This document shows, one piece after another, positions 1 through 6,032 of a DNA stretch of 8,094 bases. Numbering within the stretch: the first letter of the stretch is position 1; each line of letters begins with the position of its first letter. The stretch comes from an uncultured Desulfarculaceae bacterium. Lineage in GTDB: Bacteria; Desulfobacterota; Desulfarculia; Desulfarculales; Desulfarculaceae. Under the pieces are notes generated by a model. It was not told where the DNA came from, did not search any database, and worked only from the letters and a program-made list of their open reading frames with translations. The DNA is taken from NCBI GenBank assembly GCA_937908275.1, contig CALERA010000117.1, positions 1 to 8,094 on the forward strand. The letters are read 5' to 3'. The translations under genes were made by a program, and so were the position numbers.

Positions 1-213
1 TCGGGCTTCTGGGTGGAGGTGCAGAAGGAGAACGTCTTCGCCCGCATGGAGAAGCACCCCTGCGCCACCCTGGAGGCCAAGCTGCGGGTCATCGGCCGGC
101 TGTTCGTCATGACCCGCCAGATGGACATGGTCATGTTCTCCGACGCGGTGGTGGACTGGTACGTGGACCAGTTCATGAAGGGCGAGACCCCGCCCAGCCT
201 GGCCGGTCCCTAA
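1..213 (+). CDS. C-terminal part of an unrecognised protein (5' end outside window)
   Basis: The frame is open from the first base and stops at TAA 211-213, giving 70 residues. A GTG at position 13 could be read as a start. However, the frame is open before it and no ribosome binding site is visible, so this is most likely the tail of a longer protein. Third codon positions are almost all G or C, as in the neighbouring genes, which supports real coding. The visible part is rich in Met, Val and aromatic residues, looks like helices of a soluble protein (for example VIGRLFVMTRQMDMVMF), and has a single Cys in HPCATLEAK. I do not recognise the family. It converges on the cyclotransferase gene, with only 20 bp between the two stop codons and no hairpin there. 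Confidence 0.6.
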   Translation, partial: SGFWVEVQKENVFARMEKHPCATLEAKLRVIGRLFVMTRQMDMVMFSDAVVDWYVDQFMKGETPPSLAGP

Positions 214-233
214 CCGCCCGCCTGGCCTCCACC

Positions 234-605
234 CTAGTAGTCGCCCGCCTCGCGCAGGTCGCCGCTGGCCAGGAGCCGCCCCCGGGGGCCGGGGAAGAAG
301 TAGATCCAGGCTTGCTGGCGCTGGCCGGCCTGGTCCAGCACCGTGATCACCTCGCGGCAATACCAGCTGGGGTGCTCCTCCAACTGATCCAGCCGGGCCA
401 GGCCCTCCGCGTCCACCGCGTACAACTCCCCCACCACCGGGGCCACGGCCTGGCTTTTCACCAGATAGGGAAAGTCGTCCAGGAACAGGGCGTAGGATTC
501 CAGGCTGCGGGCCGGTCCCAGGTCCTGGGAGCCGGCCATCAGGTGGTGGTTCTTGTAGCCCTTGCGCAGGGTGCCATAGACGAAAACCAGGTGTTGTTCG
601 CTCAT
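234..605 (-). CDS. Gamma-glutamylcyclotransferase / AIG2-like family protein
   Basis: The gene encodes 123 residues, the usual size for the small gamma-glutamylcyclotransferase (GGCT/GGACT, AIG2-like) fold. These enzymes release 5-oxoproline from gamma-glutamyl peptides or gamma-glutamylamines in the cytoplasm. The sequence shows the family's N-terminal substrate-loop signature VYGTLRKG (residues 9-16) and the segment LDQLEEHP (72-79). Glu76 in that segment lies where the family's catalytic Glu sits, and WYCREVITV follows as the usual next strand. The ATG (603-605) overlaps the TGA of the upstream P-type ATPase as ATGA, and a GGGGAG stretch lies 11 nt before it, so translation is probably coupled to the ATPase. 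The natural substrate cannot be told from sequence. Family assignment is firm; activity is inferred. Confidence 0.87.
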   Translation of the reverse strand: MSEQHLVFVYGTLRKGYKNHHLMAGSQDLGPARSLESYALFLDDFPYLVKSQAVAPVVGELYAVDAEGLARLDQLEEHPSWYCREVITVLDQAGQRQQAWIYFFPGPRGRLLASGDLREAGDY

Positions 606-3178
606 GATGCGGTCTGCTCCCCGCGCCGCTGGCGGCGGCGCCATAGCTTGTAGATCTCGAACCAGATGATGGCCGCCAGGGCGGCCCCCAGGCAGATGGC
701 CAGGTCGTGCGGGTGCAGCACGTAGAAATGAAACAACTCCCGCAGGCCGGGCACGAACAGCACCAGCCCCAACATGGCCAGCGCTCCGCCCACCACCCAC
801 CACAGGGCCGGATTGGGCCGGGTCAGGGCCGCCAGGATGGTGGCGTCCCAGGAACGGTTGGCCAGGATCAGGCCCAGGTTGGCCAGCACCAGGCTGGTGA
901 AGGCCAGGGCGCGGGCCTCGTCCGGACCGTGCCCGATGCGCAGGGCGATGGCGTAGACTCCCAACAGGACCGCCAGCACCATCATCCCCTGCATCAGGGC
1001 CAGGGTCACCGGACCGGCCCCGAACAAGGGCTGGCCGGGGTCGCGGGGGGGCTGGTCCATCAGGCCCGGCTCCTCGGGCTCGGCCTCGAAGACCACCGAG
1101 CAGGCCGGGTCGATGATCATCTCCAAGAAAACGATGTGCACCGGCAGCAGGATCAGGGGCCAGCCCAGCAGGGCCGGGGCCAGGGAAAGGCCGGCGATGG
1201 GCACGTGCACCGCCAGGATGTAGGCCATGGCCTTGCGCAGGTTGGCGAAGATGCGCCGGCCCAGGCGCACCGCGGCCACGATGGAGGCGAAATCGTCGTT
1301 CAGCAGCACCAGGTCCGCCGCCTCGCGGGCCACGTCGGTGCCGCGCGCCCCCATGGCCACCCCGATGTGGGCCGCCTTGAGGGCCGGGGCGTCGTTGACC
1401 CCGTCGCCGGTCATGGCCACCACCTGGCCCTGGGCCTGGAGGGCCTGGACGATCATCAGCTTCTGGGCCGGGGCGATGCGGGCGAAGACGTTGACCCGGG
1501 CCAGGCGCTCCACCCGCTGGGCCTGGCTCATCTCCGCCAGCTCCGGCCCGGTCAGCACCGCGCCGTCGTGGTCCAGCCCGGCCTGTTGGGCCACCGCCCG
1601 GGCGGTGGCGGGGTGGTCGCCGGTGATCATCACCACCCGGATGCCGGCCCGCTGGCATTCAGCCACGGCCTGGGCCGCCTCCGGCCGCAGGGGGTCCTGC
1701 ATGCCCACCAGACCCACGAAACGGAAGGCGAAGTCGTGCTGGCCGTCGGGCAGCTCATCCGCGCCCAGGCGGGCGGCGGCCACCCCCACCGAGCGCAGCC
1801 CGCGTTGGCCCAGGCTCTGGGTGGCCTGCTCCAGGGCCGCGATCTCCTCCGGCGGCAGGTGGCAGAGGTCGGCCACGGCCTCGGGCGCGCCCTTGGCCGC
1901 CACCACGTAGCCCGGCTGGCCCTCGCCCCGCCAGGCGTGGGACAGGGCCAACAGCTCCCGGCTCAGGGGATACTCCCGGGCCAGGTCCCAGTCCTCGTGC
2001 CAGTGTTCGCCCTCGGTCAGCCAGCGCCGGCCGGCCTCGCGCACCGCCCGGTCCAGGGGGTCGAAGGGCTCGCGCTGGCTGGCCAGCACCGCGTATTCCA
2101 GCAGGGGATGGAAGGCCTCGGGCAGGCCGGGGTCGCCCTCGGCGGTCAGGTCGAACTCCCGGCCGGCGGCCCAGAGCCGGGCCACGGCCAGGCGGTTCTG
2201 GGTCAGGGTGCCGGTCTTGTCCGCGCAGAGCACCGTGGCCGCGCCCAGGGTCTCCACCGCCGGCAGCCGCCGGGTCAGCACCGCCCGGCGGGAGATGCGC
2301 CAAGCCCCCAGGGCCAGGAAGATGGCCAGCACCACCGGGAACTCCTCGGGCAGCATGGCCATGGCCAGGGACAGCCCGGCCAGCACCGCCTGGAGCCATT
2401 CGCCCCGGCCCAGGCCGTGCAAGAGCGTCACCGCCAGGCTGAAGCCCAGGCCCACCAGGGCCAGGCGCTTGACCAGGCGGTTGGTCTGGGCCTGCAAGGG
2501 GGTGGGCTCGGGCGCCAATTGGCCCAGGGCGGCGCCGATGCGGCCCAACTGGGTGTCCGCGCCAATGGCCGCCACCCGGGCCAGGCCCAGGCCCCGCACC
2601 ACCAGGGAGCCGGAGAAGACCTCGGCCCGGTCCTGGCCGCCCGGGCTGGCAAGGTCCAGGGATCCATCGGCGCAGAGCTGCTTGCGCACCGGCTCGGCCT
2701 CGCCGGTCAGGAGGGACTCGTCCACCAACAGGTTGCGGCAGGCCAGGACCTCGGCGTCGGCCGGCACCCGGTCGCCCTCGCTGAGCACCATCAGGTCGCC
2801 CCGCACCACCTCGGCCCCGGGGATGCGCCGCTCGCGGCCATCGCGGATGACCAGGGCCCGGGGGCTGGCCAGGCGGCGCAGGGCGCCCAGGGCCTTTTCG
2901 CTGCGCCGCTCCTGCACCAAGGTCAGCCCCAGCACCAGCAGCACGAAGGCCAACAGCAGCAAGGCCTCCTGCAGATCGCCCAGGACCAGGTAGACCCCGC
3001 CGGCCAGGAGCAACAGCAGCAGCATGGGCTCGGCCAGGACCTCGCGCAGCAGGCCCGCCAGGCCCCGGGGCTGGGCGTTGGGCAGCTCGTTGGGCCCGTC
3101 CTGGAGCAGACGTTGTCGGGCCTCCGTCTCGCTCAGGCCGGGCAGATTGGCCAGGTCGAATTCACGCGCCAGGTTCAT
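602..3178 (-). CDS. Cation-transporting P-type ATPase (P2-like, PEEFP subtype)
   Basis: The gene encodes an 858-residue inner-membrane ion pump with a complete P-type ATPase layout. It has an N-terminal cation-ATPase segment (GLSETEARQRLLQDGPNELP, about 14-33), membrane helices 1-2 (about 50-88), an actuator domain with TGE at 158-160, and helices 3-4 (about 237-293) with PEEFP at 277-281. The phosphorylation site is DKTGTLT with Asp320. The nucleotide domain carries KGAPE (429-433), followed by DPLRP (495-499), MITGD (517-521) and TGDGVNDAP (590-598). Six C-terminal helices occupy about 649-844. The nucleotide domain is compact (about 110 residues between DKTGT and KGAPE). Nothing catalytic is missing, so it should be active. 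The ion is not certain: helix 4 has PEEFP rather than the PEGLP of Ca2+ pumps, and helix 6 has E686-x3-D690. The start ATG (3176-3178) has GGAGGGG 3-9 nt upstream. The stop overlaps the cyclotransferase start. Confidence 0.93.
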   Translation of the reverse strand: MNLAREFDLANLPGLSETEARQRLLQDGPNELPNAQPRGLAGLLREVLAEPMLLLLLLAGGVYLVLGDLQEALLLLAFVLLVLGLTLVQERRSEKALGALRRLASPRALVIRDGRERRIPGAEVVRGDLMVLSEGDRVPADAEVLACRNLLVDESLLTGEAEPVRKQLCADGSLDLASPGGQDRAEVFSGSLVVRGLGLARVAAIGADTQLGRIGAALGQLAPEPTPLQAQTNRLVKRLALVGLGFSLAVTLLHGLGRGEWLQAVLAGLSLAMAMLPEEFPVVLAIFLALGAWRISRRAVLTRRLPAVETLGAATVLCADKTGTLTQNRLAVARLWAAGREFDLTAEGDPGLPEAFHPLLEYAVLASQREPFDPLDRAVREAGRRWLTEGEHWHEDWDLAREYPLSRELLALSHAWRGEGQPGYVVAAKGAPEAVADLCHLPPEEIAALEQATQSLGQRGLRSVGVAAARLGADELPDGQHDFAFRFVGLVGMQDPLRPEAAQAVAECQRAGIRVVMITGDHPATARAVAQQAGLDHDGAVLTGPELAEMSQAQRVERLARVNVFARIAPAQKLMIVQALQAQGQVVAMTGDGVNDAPALKAAHIGVAMGARGTDVAREAADLVLLNDDFASIVAAVRLGRRIFANLRKAMAYILAVHVPIAGLSLAPALLGWPLILLPVHIVFLEMIIDPACSVVFEAEPEEPGLMDQPPRDPGQPLFGAGPVTLALMQGMMVLAVLLGVYAIALRIGHGPDEARALAFTSLVLANLGLILANRSWDATILAALTRPNPALWWVVGGALAMLGLVLFVPGLRELFHFYVLHPHDLAICLGAALAAIIWFEIYKLWRRRQRRGEQTAS

Positions 3179-3205
3179 CAGCCCCTCCCGGGTGCATCCA
3201 GGCTC

Positions 3206-3215
3206 AGCTTAAGCT
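3206..3215. promoter_or_regulatory. 10-bp perfect palindrome upstream of the ATPase (possible operator)
   Basis: AGCTTAAGCT is self-complementary over 10 bp and lies 27 bp before the ATPase start codon. It sits in the AT-richer divergent region, where a repressor site for a pump gene could be expected. The flanks do not extend the symmetry. A palindrome of this length can occur by chance, so this is only a candidate. I could not identify a convincing -35/-10 pair for the ATPase on the minus strand. Confidence 0.2.
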
Positions 3216-3352
3216 CGTGTCCTGGTCTCGGCAAGGCCCAAAAAGCTTCACGGAAAGGGCGCAAAATCGGTGAATAAGGCCCGTTTGGTGTGCCCAACAT
3301 CATTTTTTTAGTGGTTGGCAGGGTGAAAATGAGCCAAAACCGATTCAGCCAA

Positions 3353-3382
3353 TTGACATCGCCGGTCCGGGAGTGCTTAGAT
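3353..3382 (+). promoter_or_regulatory. Putative sigma70-type promoter of the HU-like gene
   Basis: A perfect -35 hexamer TTGACA (3353-3358) is followed after 18 bp by TTAGAT (3377-3382), a weak -10 match (3 of 6). The surroundings are clearly AT-richer than the coding DNA. A start near 3390 would leave a short leader before the ATG at 3418. The -35 box is convincing; the exact -10 is not. The imperfect inverted repeat GGTTGGC (3313-3319) / GCCAAAACC (3333-3341) lies just upstream and could be a regulator site. Confidence 0.45.
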
Positions 3383-3417
3383 GCTATCAACCTCAAAACA
3401 GGGAGAGAGAGGGGCGT

Positions 3418-3714
3418 ATGGCAAAAAAAGCGATGACGAAGCTGGAGATGATCGACCAGATGGCCAAGGACGCGGGGATCGCCAAAACCGCGGCCAAGGC
3501 GGCGTTGGAGTCCTTCGTGACGCTGGCGGTCAAGGAAGTCAAGGCGGGTCGCCCGTTGCGGGTGGCGGGCCTGGGCACCTTCTCGCTGAAGAAGACCAAG
3601 GCGCGCAAAGGCGTCAACCCCAAGACGGGCGAGGCCATCAAGATCTCGGCCAAGAAGCGCATGGCCTTCAAGCCGGCGGCCCAGGTCAAGGACGTGCTCA
3701 ACCCCAGCAAGTAG
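3418..3714 (+). CDS. HU/IHF-family (DNABII) DNA-binding protein
   Basis: The gene encodes 98 residues, the standard length for a histone-like nucleoid protein that binds and bends DNA as a dimer. The N-terminal half has the helical dimerisation pattern (TKLEMIDQMAKDAGIAKTAA, residues 7-26). The centre has the family's glycine turn GLGTFSLKK (51-59). The DNA-binding arm carries the NPKTGE motif with Pro68, the position that intercalates at DNA kinks, and the C-terminus ends in FKPAAQVKDVLN, as in HU. The arm reads ARKGVNP, where HU usually has RxGRNP, so one arm Arg is replaced by Val66. Two Lys follow the initiator (MAKKAM), giving a slightly extended N-terminus. ATG 3418 was chosen because GAGAGAGG lies about 5 nt upstream; an in-frame start further upstream lacks such a site. 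It is monocistronic, with its own promoter and terminator. Confidence 0.93.
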   Translation: MAKKAMTKLEMIDQMAKDAGIAKTAAKAALESFVTLAVKEVKAGRPLRVAGLGTFSLKKTKARKGVNPKTGEAIKISAKKRMAFKPAAQVKDVLNPSK

Positions 3715-3729
3715 TCGCCTGCCCTATCC

Positions 3730-3774
3730 GCATCTGCGCCCATCGGCGACCGGCCGGTGGGCGCGATGCTTTTT
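3730..3774 (+). terminator. Intrinsic (Rho-independent) terminator of the HU-like gene
   Basis: This GC-rich hairpin begins 15 nt after the HU stop codon. The left arm is GCATC (3730-3734), a bulged T at 3735, then 3736-3747. The right arm is 3753-3769. Together they make about 17 base pairs with one G-T wobble and a 5-nt loop, followed directly by TTTTT (3770-3774). The minus-strand copy of the hairpin is not followed by a T tract, so it should work mainly for the plus-strand gene. It may still act as a barrier for the convergent minus-strand gene ending at 3787. Confidence 0.85.
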
Positions 3775-3786
3775 CCGGCCCCGGCC

Positions 3787-4074
3787 CTACTTCAAGGTTG
3801 GCAGGCCCTCGGTGTCGGCGCAGGTCACTCCCGCGCAGTTGAGCTCGATCACCTCCACCCGGATGATCTTGCGGTCGGCCTCCTCCACCAGGGTGCCCAC
3901 CACCTTCATGCCGTCGTACATCAGCTCCAGCAGGGGACGGCCCGCCGGGGTGTCTATCTCCTCCTCGGGACCGCAGATGATCACCGAGGGCACTTGCTCC
4001 ACCGTGGCCTGGCGGTTGGACAGATCGATGACCACCGCCACCGAGGCCCGGCATACCTGTTTCATCTCTTCCAT
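3787..4074 (-). CDS. Small hypothetical protein, four cysteines, family not recognised
   Basis: The gene encodes a 95-residue soluble protein with no signal peptide or membrane helix. Its alternating hydrophobic pattern suggests mainly beta structure: SVAVVIDL (11-18), PSVIICG (29-35), MKVVGTLVEE (56-65) and KIIRVEVIEL (69-78). Four Cys are present (8, 34, 80 and 85), the last two as C-x4-C. I do not recognise the family and assign no function. The start ATG at 4072-4074 was preferred over one 13 codons upstream because GGAGG lies 7 nt before it, and because the extra residues (arginine- and glycine-rich) look like translated leader. It lies 133 bp downstream of the universal stress protein gene on the same strand, so cotranscription is possible but not shown. 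The gap is AT-richer (TTAATA near 4150) and might hold its own weak promoter. Confidence 0.7.
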   Translation of the reverse strand: MEEMKQVCRASVAVVIDLSNRQATVEQVPSVIICGPEEEIDTPAGRPLLELMYDGMKVVGTLVEEADRKIIRVEVIELNCAGVTCADTEGLPTLK

Positions 4075-4207
4075 GGCACCCCCTCCGCGCCTTCGGCCCG
4101 GGGCATCCAGCAAGCGCCGGCTGGCTGATCCTGCCCGGCGAGGGACTTATTAATTCCAGGGTAGCACTCCCGGAAAAAATCGGAACAAGAATCGCCGCAA
4201 ACCCGGC

Positions 4208-5140
4208 TCAGCCCACGATCCACAGGCTGGCCTGATCGCAGGCGGCCAGCAGGCGGTCGGAGACGTGGCCCAGCCAGAAGGCCCCGCCCTCACCCCGGCG
4301 GCCCAGGACCACGGTGCCGTATCCCCCCTGGGTCACGGCCTCCAGGATGGCCTTGGTCACGCTGGGGGCCGAGACCTCCTGGTGCTGGATCTGCGACGGG
4401 TCCAGGCCGGCCTCCAGCAGCATGGCCCGGGCCTGCTCCAGGATCGCTTCCATTTGACGGCGGTCGTGGGCGGTCAGGTCCCGGGCCAGGTGCTCGGCGT
4501 CCTCGGCGTCGTGCTGCATCCGGGCCAGGCGGGCCAGATGGGGCGCGACGTGGAACAAGGTCACCTGGCAGTGGGGGTTGCCGCCGACCATGAAGCCCAG
4601 ATGGTCCACTCCCGCCAGGGCGCCCGGGGAGCGGTCCAGGGCGCAGAGCACCCGGCGGCTCTCCACCGCCCCGCCCACCACCCAGACCGGCACCCGGTCG
4701 GCGTGCTGCACCACCTTGTTGGTCACGCTGCCCACCAGGGCCTGGTGCAGCCGGCTCAGGCCCCGGCGGCCCAGGACCACCGCGTCATACAGCCCGCGCT
4801 CGGCCTCGAACAGGATGTCCCGGGCCAGGCCGGACTGGCGTTGCTGGGCCTTGACCCGCACCCGCTCCGGGGCCAGGCCCTGGGCCAACAGCCGCTCCCG
4901 GGCCTGCTCCAGCACCTCCTGGCCGCGTCGCTCCAGGCGGCGCTCCAGGGCGCGCAGGCGGTTGAAGGCGGCCGGGTCCAGGGCCGCGTCCTGGCGCAGG
5001 CCGGGGGGCACCGGCTCCATCACGTGGAAGAGGGTCACCCAGAGGTCGTCCAGCACCGCGGCTTCCATCAGGCCCAGGTAATCGGCCGCCGCCAGAGAGG
5101 CGGGCGAGCCGTCCACCGCCAGCAGAACCTTCTTTTCCAT
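4208..5140 (-). CDS. Tandem-domain universal stress protein (UspA family)
   Basis: The gene encodes 310 residues made of two consecutive UspA-type alpha/beta nucleotide-binding domains, roughly 1-156 and 162-310. Domain 1 opens with KVLLAVDGS (Asp10) and has the full ATP-binding pattern G-x2-G-x9-G-S: GRRG at 124-127 and GS at 137-138. Domain 2 opens with RVLCALDRS (Asp169) and repeats GRRG at 280-283, but the loop is two residues shorter and ends in GH (291-292) instead of GS. It may therefore bind nucleotide poorly. Such proteins are cytoplasmic stress or energy-state responders, often ATP- or AMP-binding; the partner is unknown. The start ATG at 5138-5140 (GGGGGA 4 nt upstream) is preferred over an in-frame start 19 codons earlier, because the extra residues do not resemble the domain. 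It is probably transcribed on its own or together with the small gene downstream. Confidence 0.9.
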   Translation of the reverse strand: MEKKVLLAVDGSPASLAAADYLGLMEAAVLDDLWVTLFHVMEPVPPGLRQDAALDPAAFNRLRALERRLERRGQEVLEQARERLLAQGLAPERVRVKAQQRQSGLARDILFEAERGLYDAVVLGRRGLSRLHQALVGSVTNKVVQHADRVPVWVVGGAVESRRVLCALDRSPGALAGVDHLGFMVGGNPHCQVTLFHVAPHLARLARMQHDAEDAEHLARDLTAHDRRQMEAILEQARAMLLEAGLDPSQIQHQEVSAPSVTKAILEAVTQGGYGTVVLGRRGEGGAFWLGHVSDRLLAACDQASLWIVG

Positions 5141-5199
5141 GGCATCCCCCGCGCTGGAAGCTTGGCCATCCGCCGGGACGCCTGGCCCCGGCTGCATTC

Positions 5200-5228
5200 A
5201 TCATAGGCCTGGGGCGGGGAGGAGGGAA
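5200..5228 (-). promoter_or_regulatory. Candidate promoter for the universal stress protein gene
   Basis: On the minus strand TATGAT (5200-5205) matches the -10 consensus at 5 of 6 positions. It is preceded after 17 bp by TTCCCT (5223-5228), only 3 of 6 for a -35. A transcript from here would have a leader of about 50 nt before ATG 5140. The weak -35 means it may need an activator or another sigma factor, or may be chance. An imperfect inverted repeat, GGGAAT/AATCCC (5224-5241), overlaps the -35 area. Confidence 0.3.
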
Positions 5229-5265
5229 TAAGGTGAATCCCTCATAGGAGATAGGCGTTTGGCGG

Positions 5266-5286
5266 GCCCTCCCGGGAGGGGAGGGC
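5266..5286 (-). terminator. GC hairpin after the dprE2-like gene (possible operon end)
   Basis: GCCCTCCC (5266-5273) and GGGAGGGC (5279-5286) form a perfect 8-bp stem with a 5-nt loop, starting 8 nt after the stop codon of the dprE2-like gene. The 14-bp palindrome CCCTCCCGGGAGGG (5267-5280) is nested in it and offers an alternative fold. No T tract follows on either strand, so it is not a classic intrinsic terminator. It may stabilise the mRNA 3' end or assist Rho-dependent termination of the operon. Confidence 0.4.
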
Positions 5287-5294
5287 GCGGGGGA

Positions 5295-6032
5295 TCAGAG
5301 TTTCAGGCGTTTGAAGAAGCGCTCGGGCACCGCCCGGATAATGAGCATCACGTAGCGCCAGAACCAGGGGGCGTAGACCACCTCCCGGCCCTTGACCACG
5401 CCCCGGTGGATGCAGGCCGCGATCACCTCCGGCCCCACCCAGAGCAGGCCCTTGTCAAAGGCCGCGGTCATGGGGGTGTCCACGAAGCCGGGCTTGATGG
5501 TCAGCACCCGCACCCCGGCCGGGGCCAGACGGTTGCGCAGGCCCTGCATGAAGATGCTCAGACCGCCCTTGGCCGCGCCGTAGATGTAGTTGCTCTGCCG
5601 GCCGCGATCACCGGCCACCGAGCTGATGGCGGCCAGGGCGCCTTTTCCCCGGGGCTCCAGCAGGTTGGCCAGGTGGGTGAGCAGGGAAGCCGCGCTGATG
5701 AAGTTGGTCTGCAACTCCTTGAGCGCGATGGCGAAATCGGCTTGGCCCGCGGCCTGGTCGCCCAGGGTGCCGTGGGCGATCAGGGCCAGGTCCAGGCCGC
5801 CCAACTGGTCGTCGGCCTTTTGGATCAGGGCCTGATGGCCGTCGCAGTCGCCCAGGTCGGCGGTCAGGCAGAAGGCCTCGGCCGCGCCCCGGGCGATCAG
5901 GTCCTGGGCCACGATTTCCAGGCGCTCCCGGCTCCGCCCCACCAGGCAGAAGGCCGCGCCCTGGGCGGCGAAAAGGCGGGCGGTGGCCTGGGCGATGGCC
6001 GAGGTGGCCCCCAGGATCAATATCTTCTGCAT
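5295..6032 (-). CDS. dprE2: DprE2-like short-chain dehydrogenase (polyprenyl-P-2-keto-ribose reductase)
   Basis: The gene encodes a 245-residue classical-size short-chain dehydrogenase. The cofactor loop reads GATSAIA (8-14), the variant typical of DprE2 rather than TGxxxGIG. IAHGTLG (85-91) replaces the NNAG motif. The catalytic set is Ser138, Tyr151 and Lys155 (YGAAK), followed by PGFVDTPMT (181-189). The C-terminus (about 223-243) is aromatic and basic (WFWRYVML... then RFFKRLKL), consistent with an amphipathic membrane-binding helix for a lipid-linked substrate. In mycobacteria DprE2 uses NADH to reduce decaprenylphosphoryl-2-keto-ribose to decaprenylphosphoryl-D-arabinose, completing the epimerisation begun by DprE1. 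The start may be ATG 6032 or GTG 6035. ATG is preferred because AGGAGGG (6039-6045) lies 6 nt before it, against 3 nt for GTG. Either start overlaps the dprE1-like stop codon, implying coupled translation. Assignment rests on motifs plus the neighbouring dprE1. Confidence 0.86.
   Translation of the reverse strand: MQKILILGATSAIAQATARLFAAQGAAFCLVGRSRERLEIVAQDLIARGAAEAFCLTADLGDCDGHQALIQKADDQLGGLDLALIAHGTLGDQAAGQADFAIALKELQTNFISAASLLTHLANLLEPRGKGALAAISSVAGDRGRQSNYIYGAAKGGLSIFMQGLRNRLAPAGVRVLTIKPGFVDTPMTAAFDKGLLWVGPEVIAACIHRGVVKGREVVYAPWFWRYVMLIIRAVPERFFKRLKL

Noticed and set aside
707..3277. An 856-codon open frame on the plus strand opposite the ATPase gene
   Set aside because: Its translation is Gln/Gly/His-rich low-complexity text with no motifs. 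It exists because high GC makes stop codons rare in the antisense frame of a strongly G/C-third-position gene.
3283..3309. A short hairpin (GTTTGG / CCAAC) followed by T7 on the plus strand, resembling a terminator or the end of a small RNA
   Set aside because: The stem is only about 5 bp with a bulge, and no plus-strand gene or clear promoter lies upstream. The T run is more simply part of the AT-rich control region.
3315..3330. TTGGCA resembling the -24 box of a sigma54 promoter
   Set aside because: The required GC at the -12 position (GG-N10-GC) is absent; the bases there are AT.
4160..4207. A T6 run on the minus strand downstream of the universal stress protein stop, considered as an intrinsic terminator
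   Set aside because: The preceding sequence gives only a 3-4 bp stem, or a GCCG/CGGC hairpin too far from the T run. Termination here cannot be supported.
4265..5206. A 313-codon plus-strand frame opposite the universal stress protein, and similar ones opposite dprE2 (5259-6110) and dprE1 (6107-7399)
   Set aside because: They are the same antisense composition artefact; the minus-strand frames carry complete family motifs.
5267..5280. A 14-bp perfect palindrome considered as a protein-binding operator
   Set aside because: It is G/C-only apart from one T and one A, sits directly behind a stop codon, and is nested in a better 8-bp stem-loop. An RNA 3'-end structure explains it more simply.
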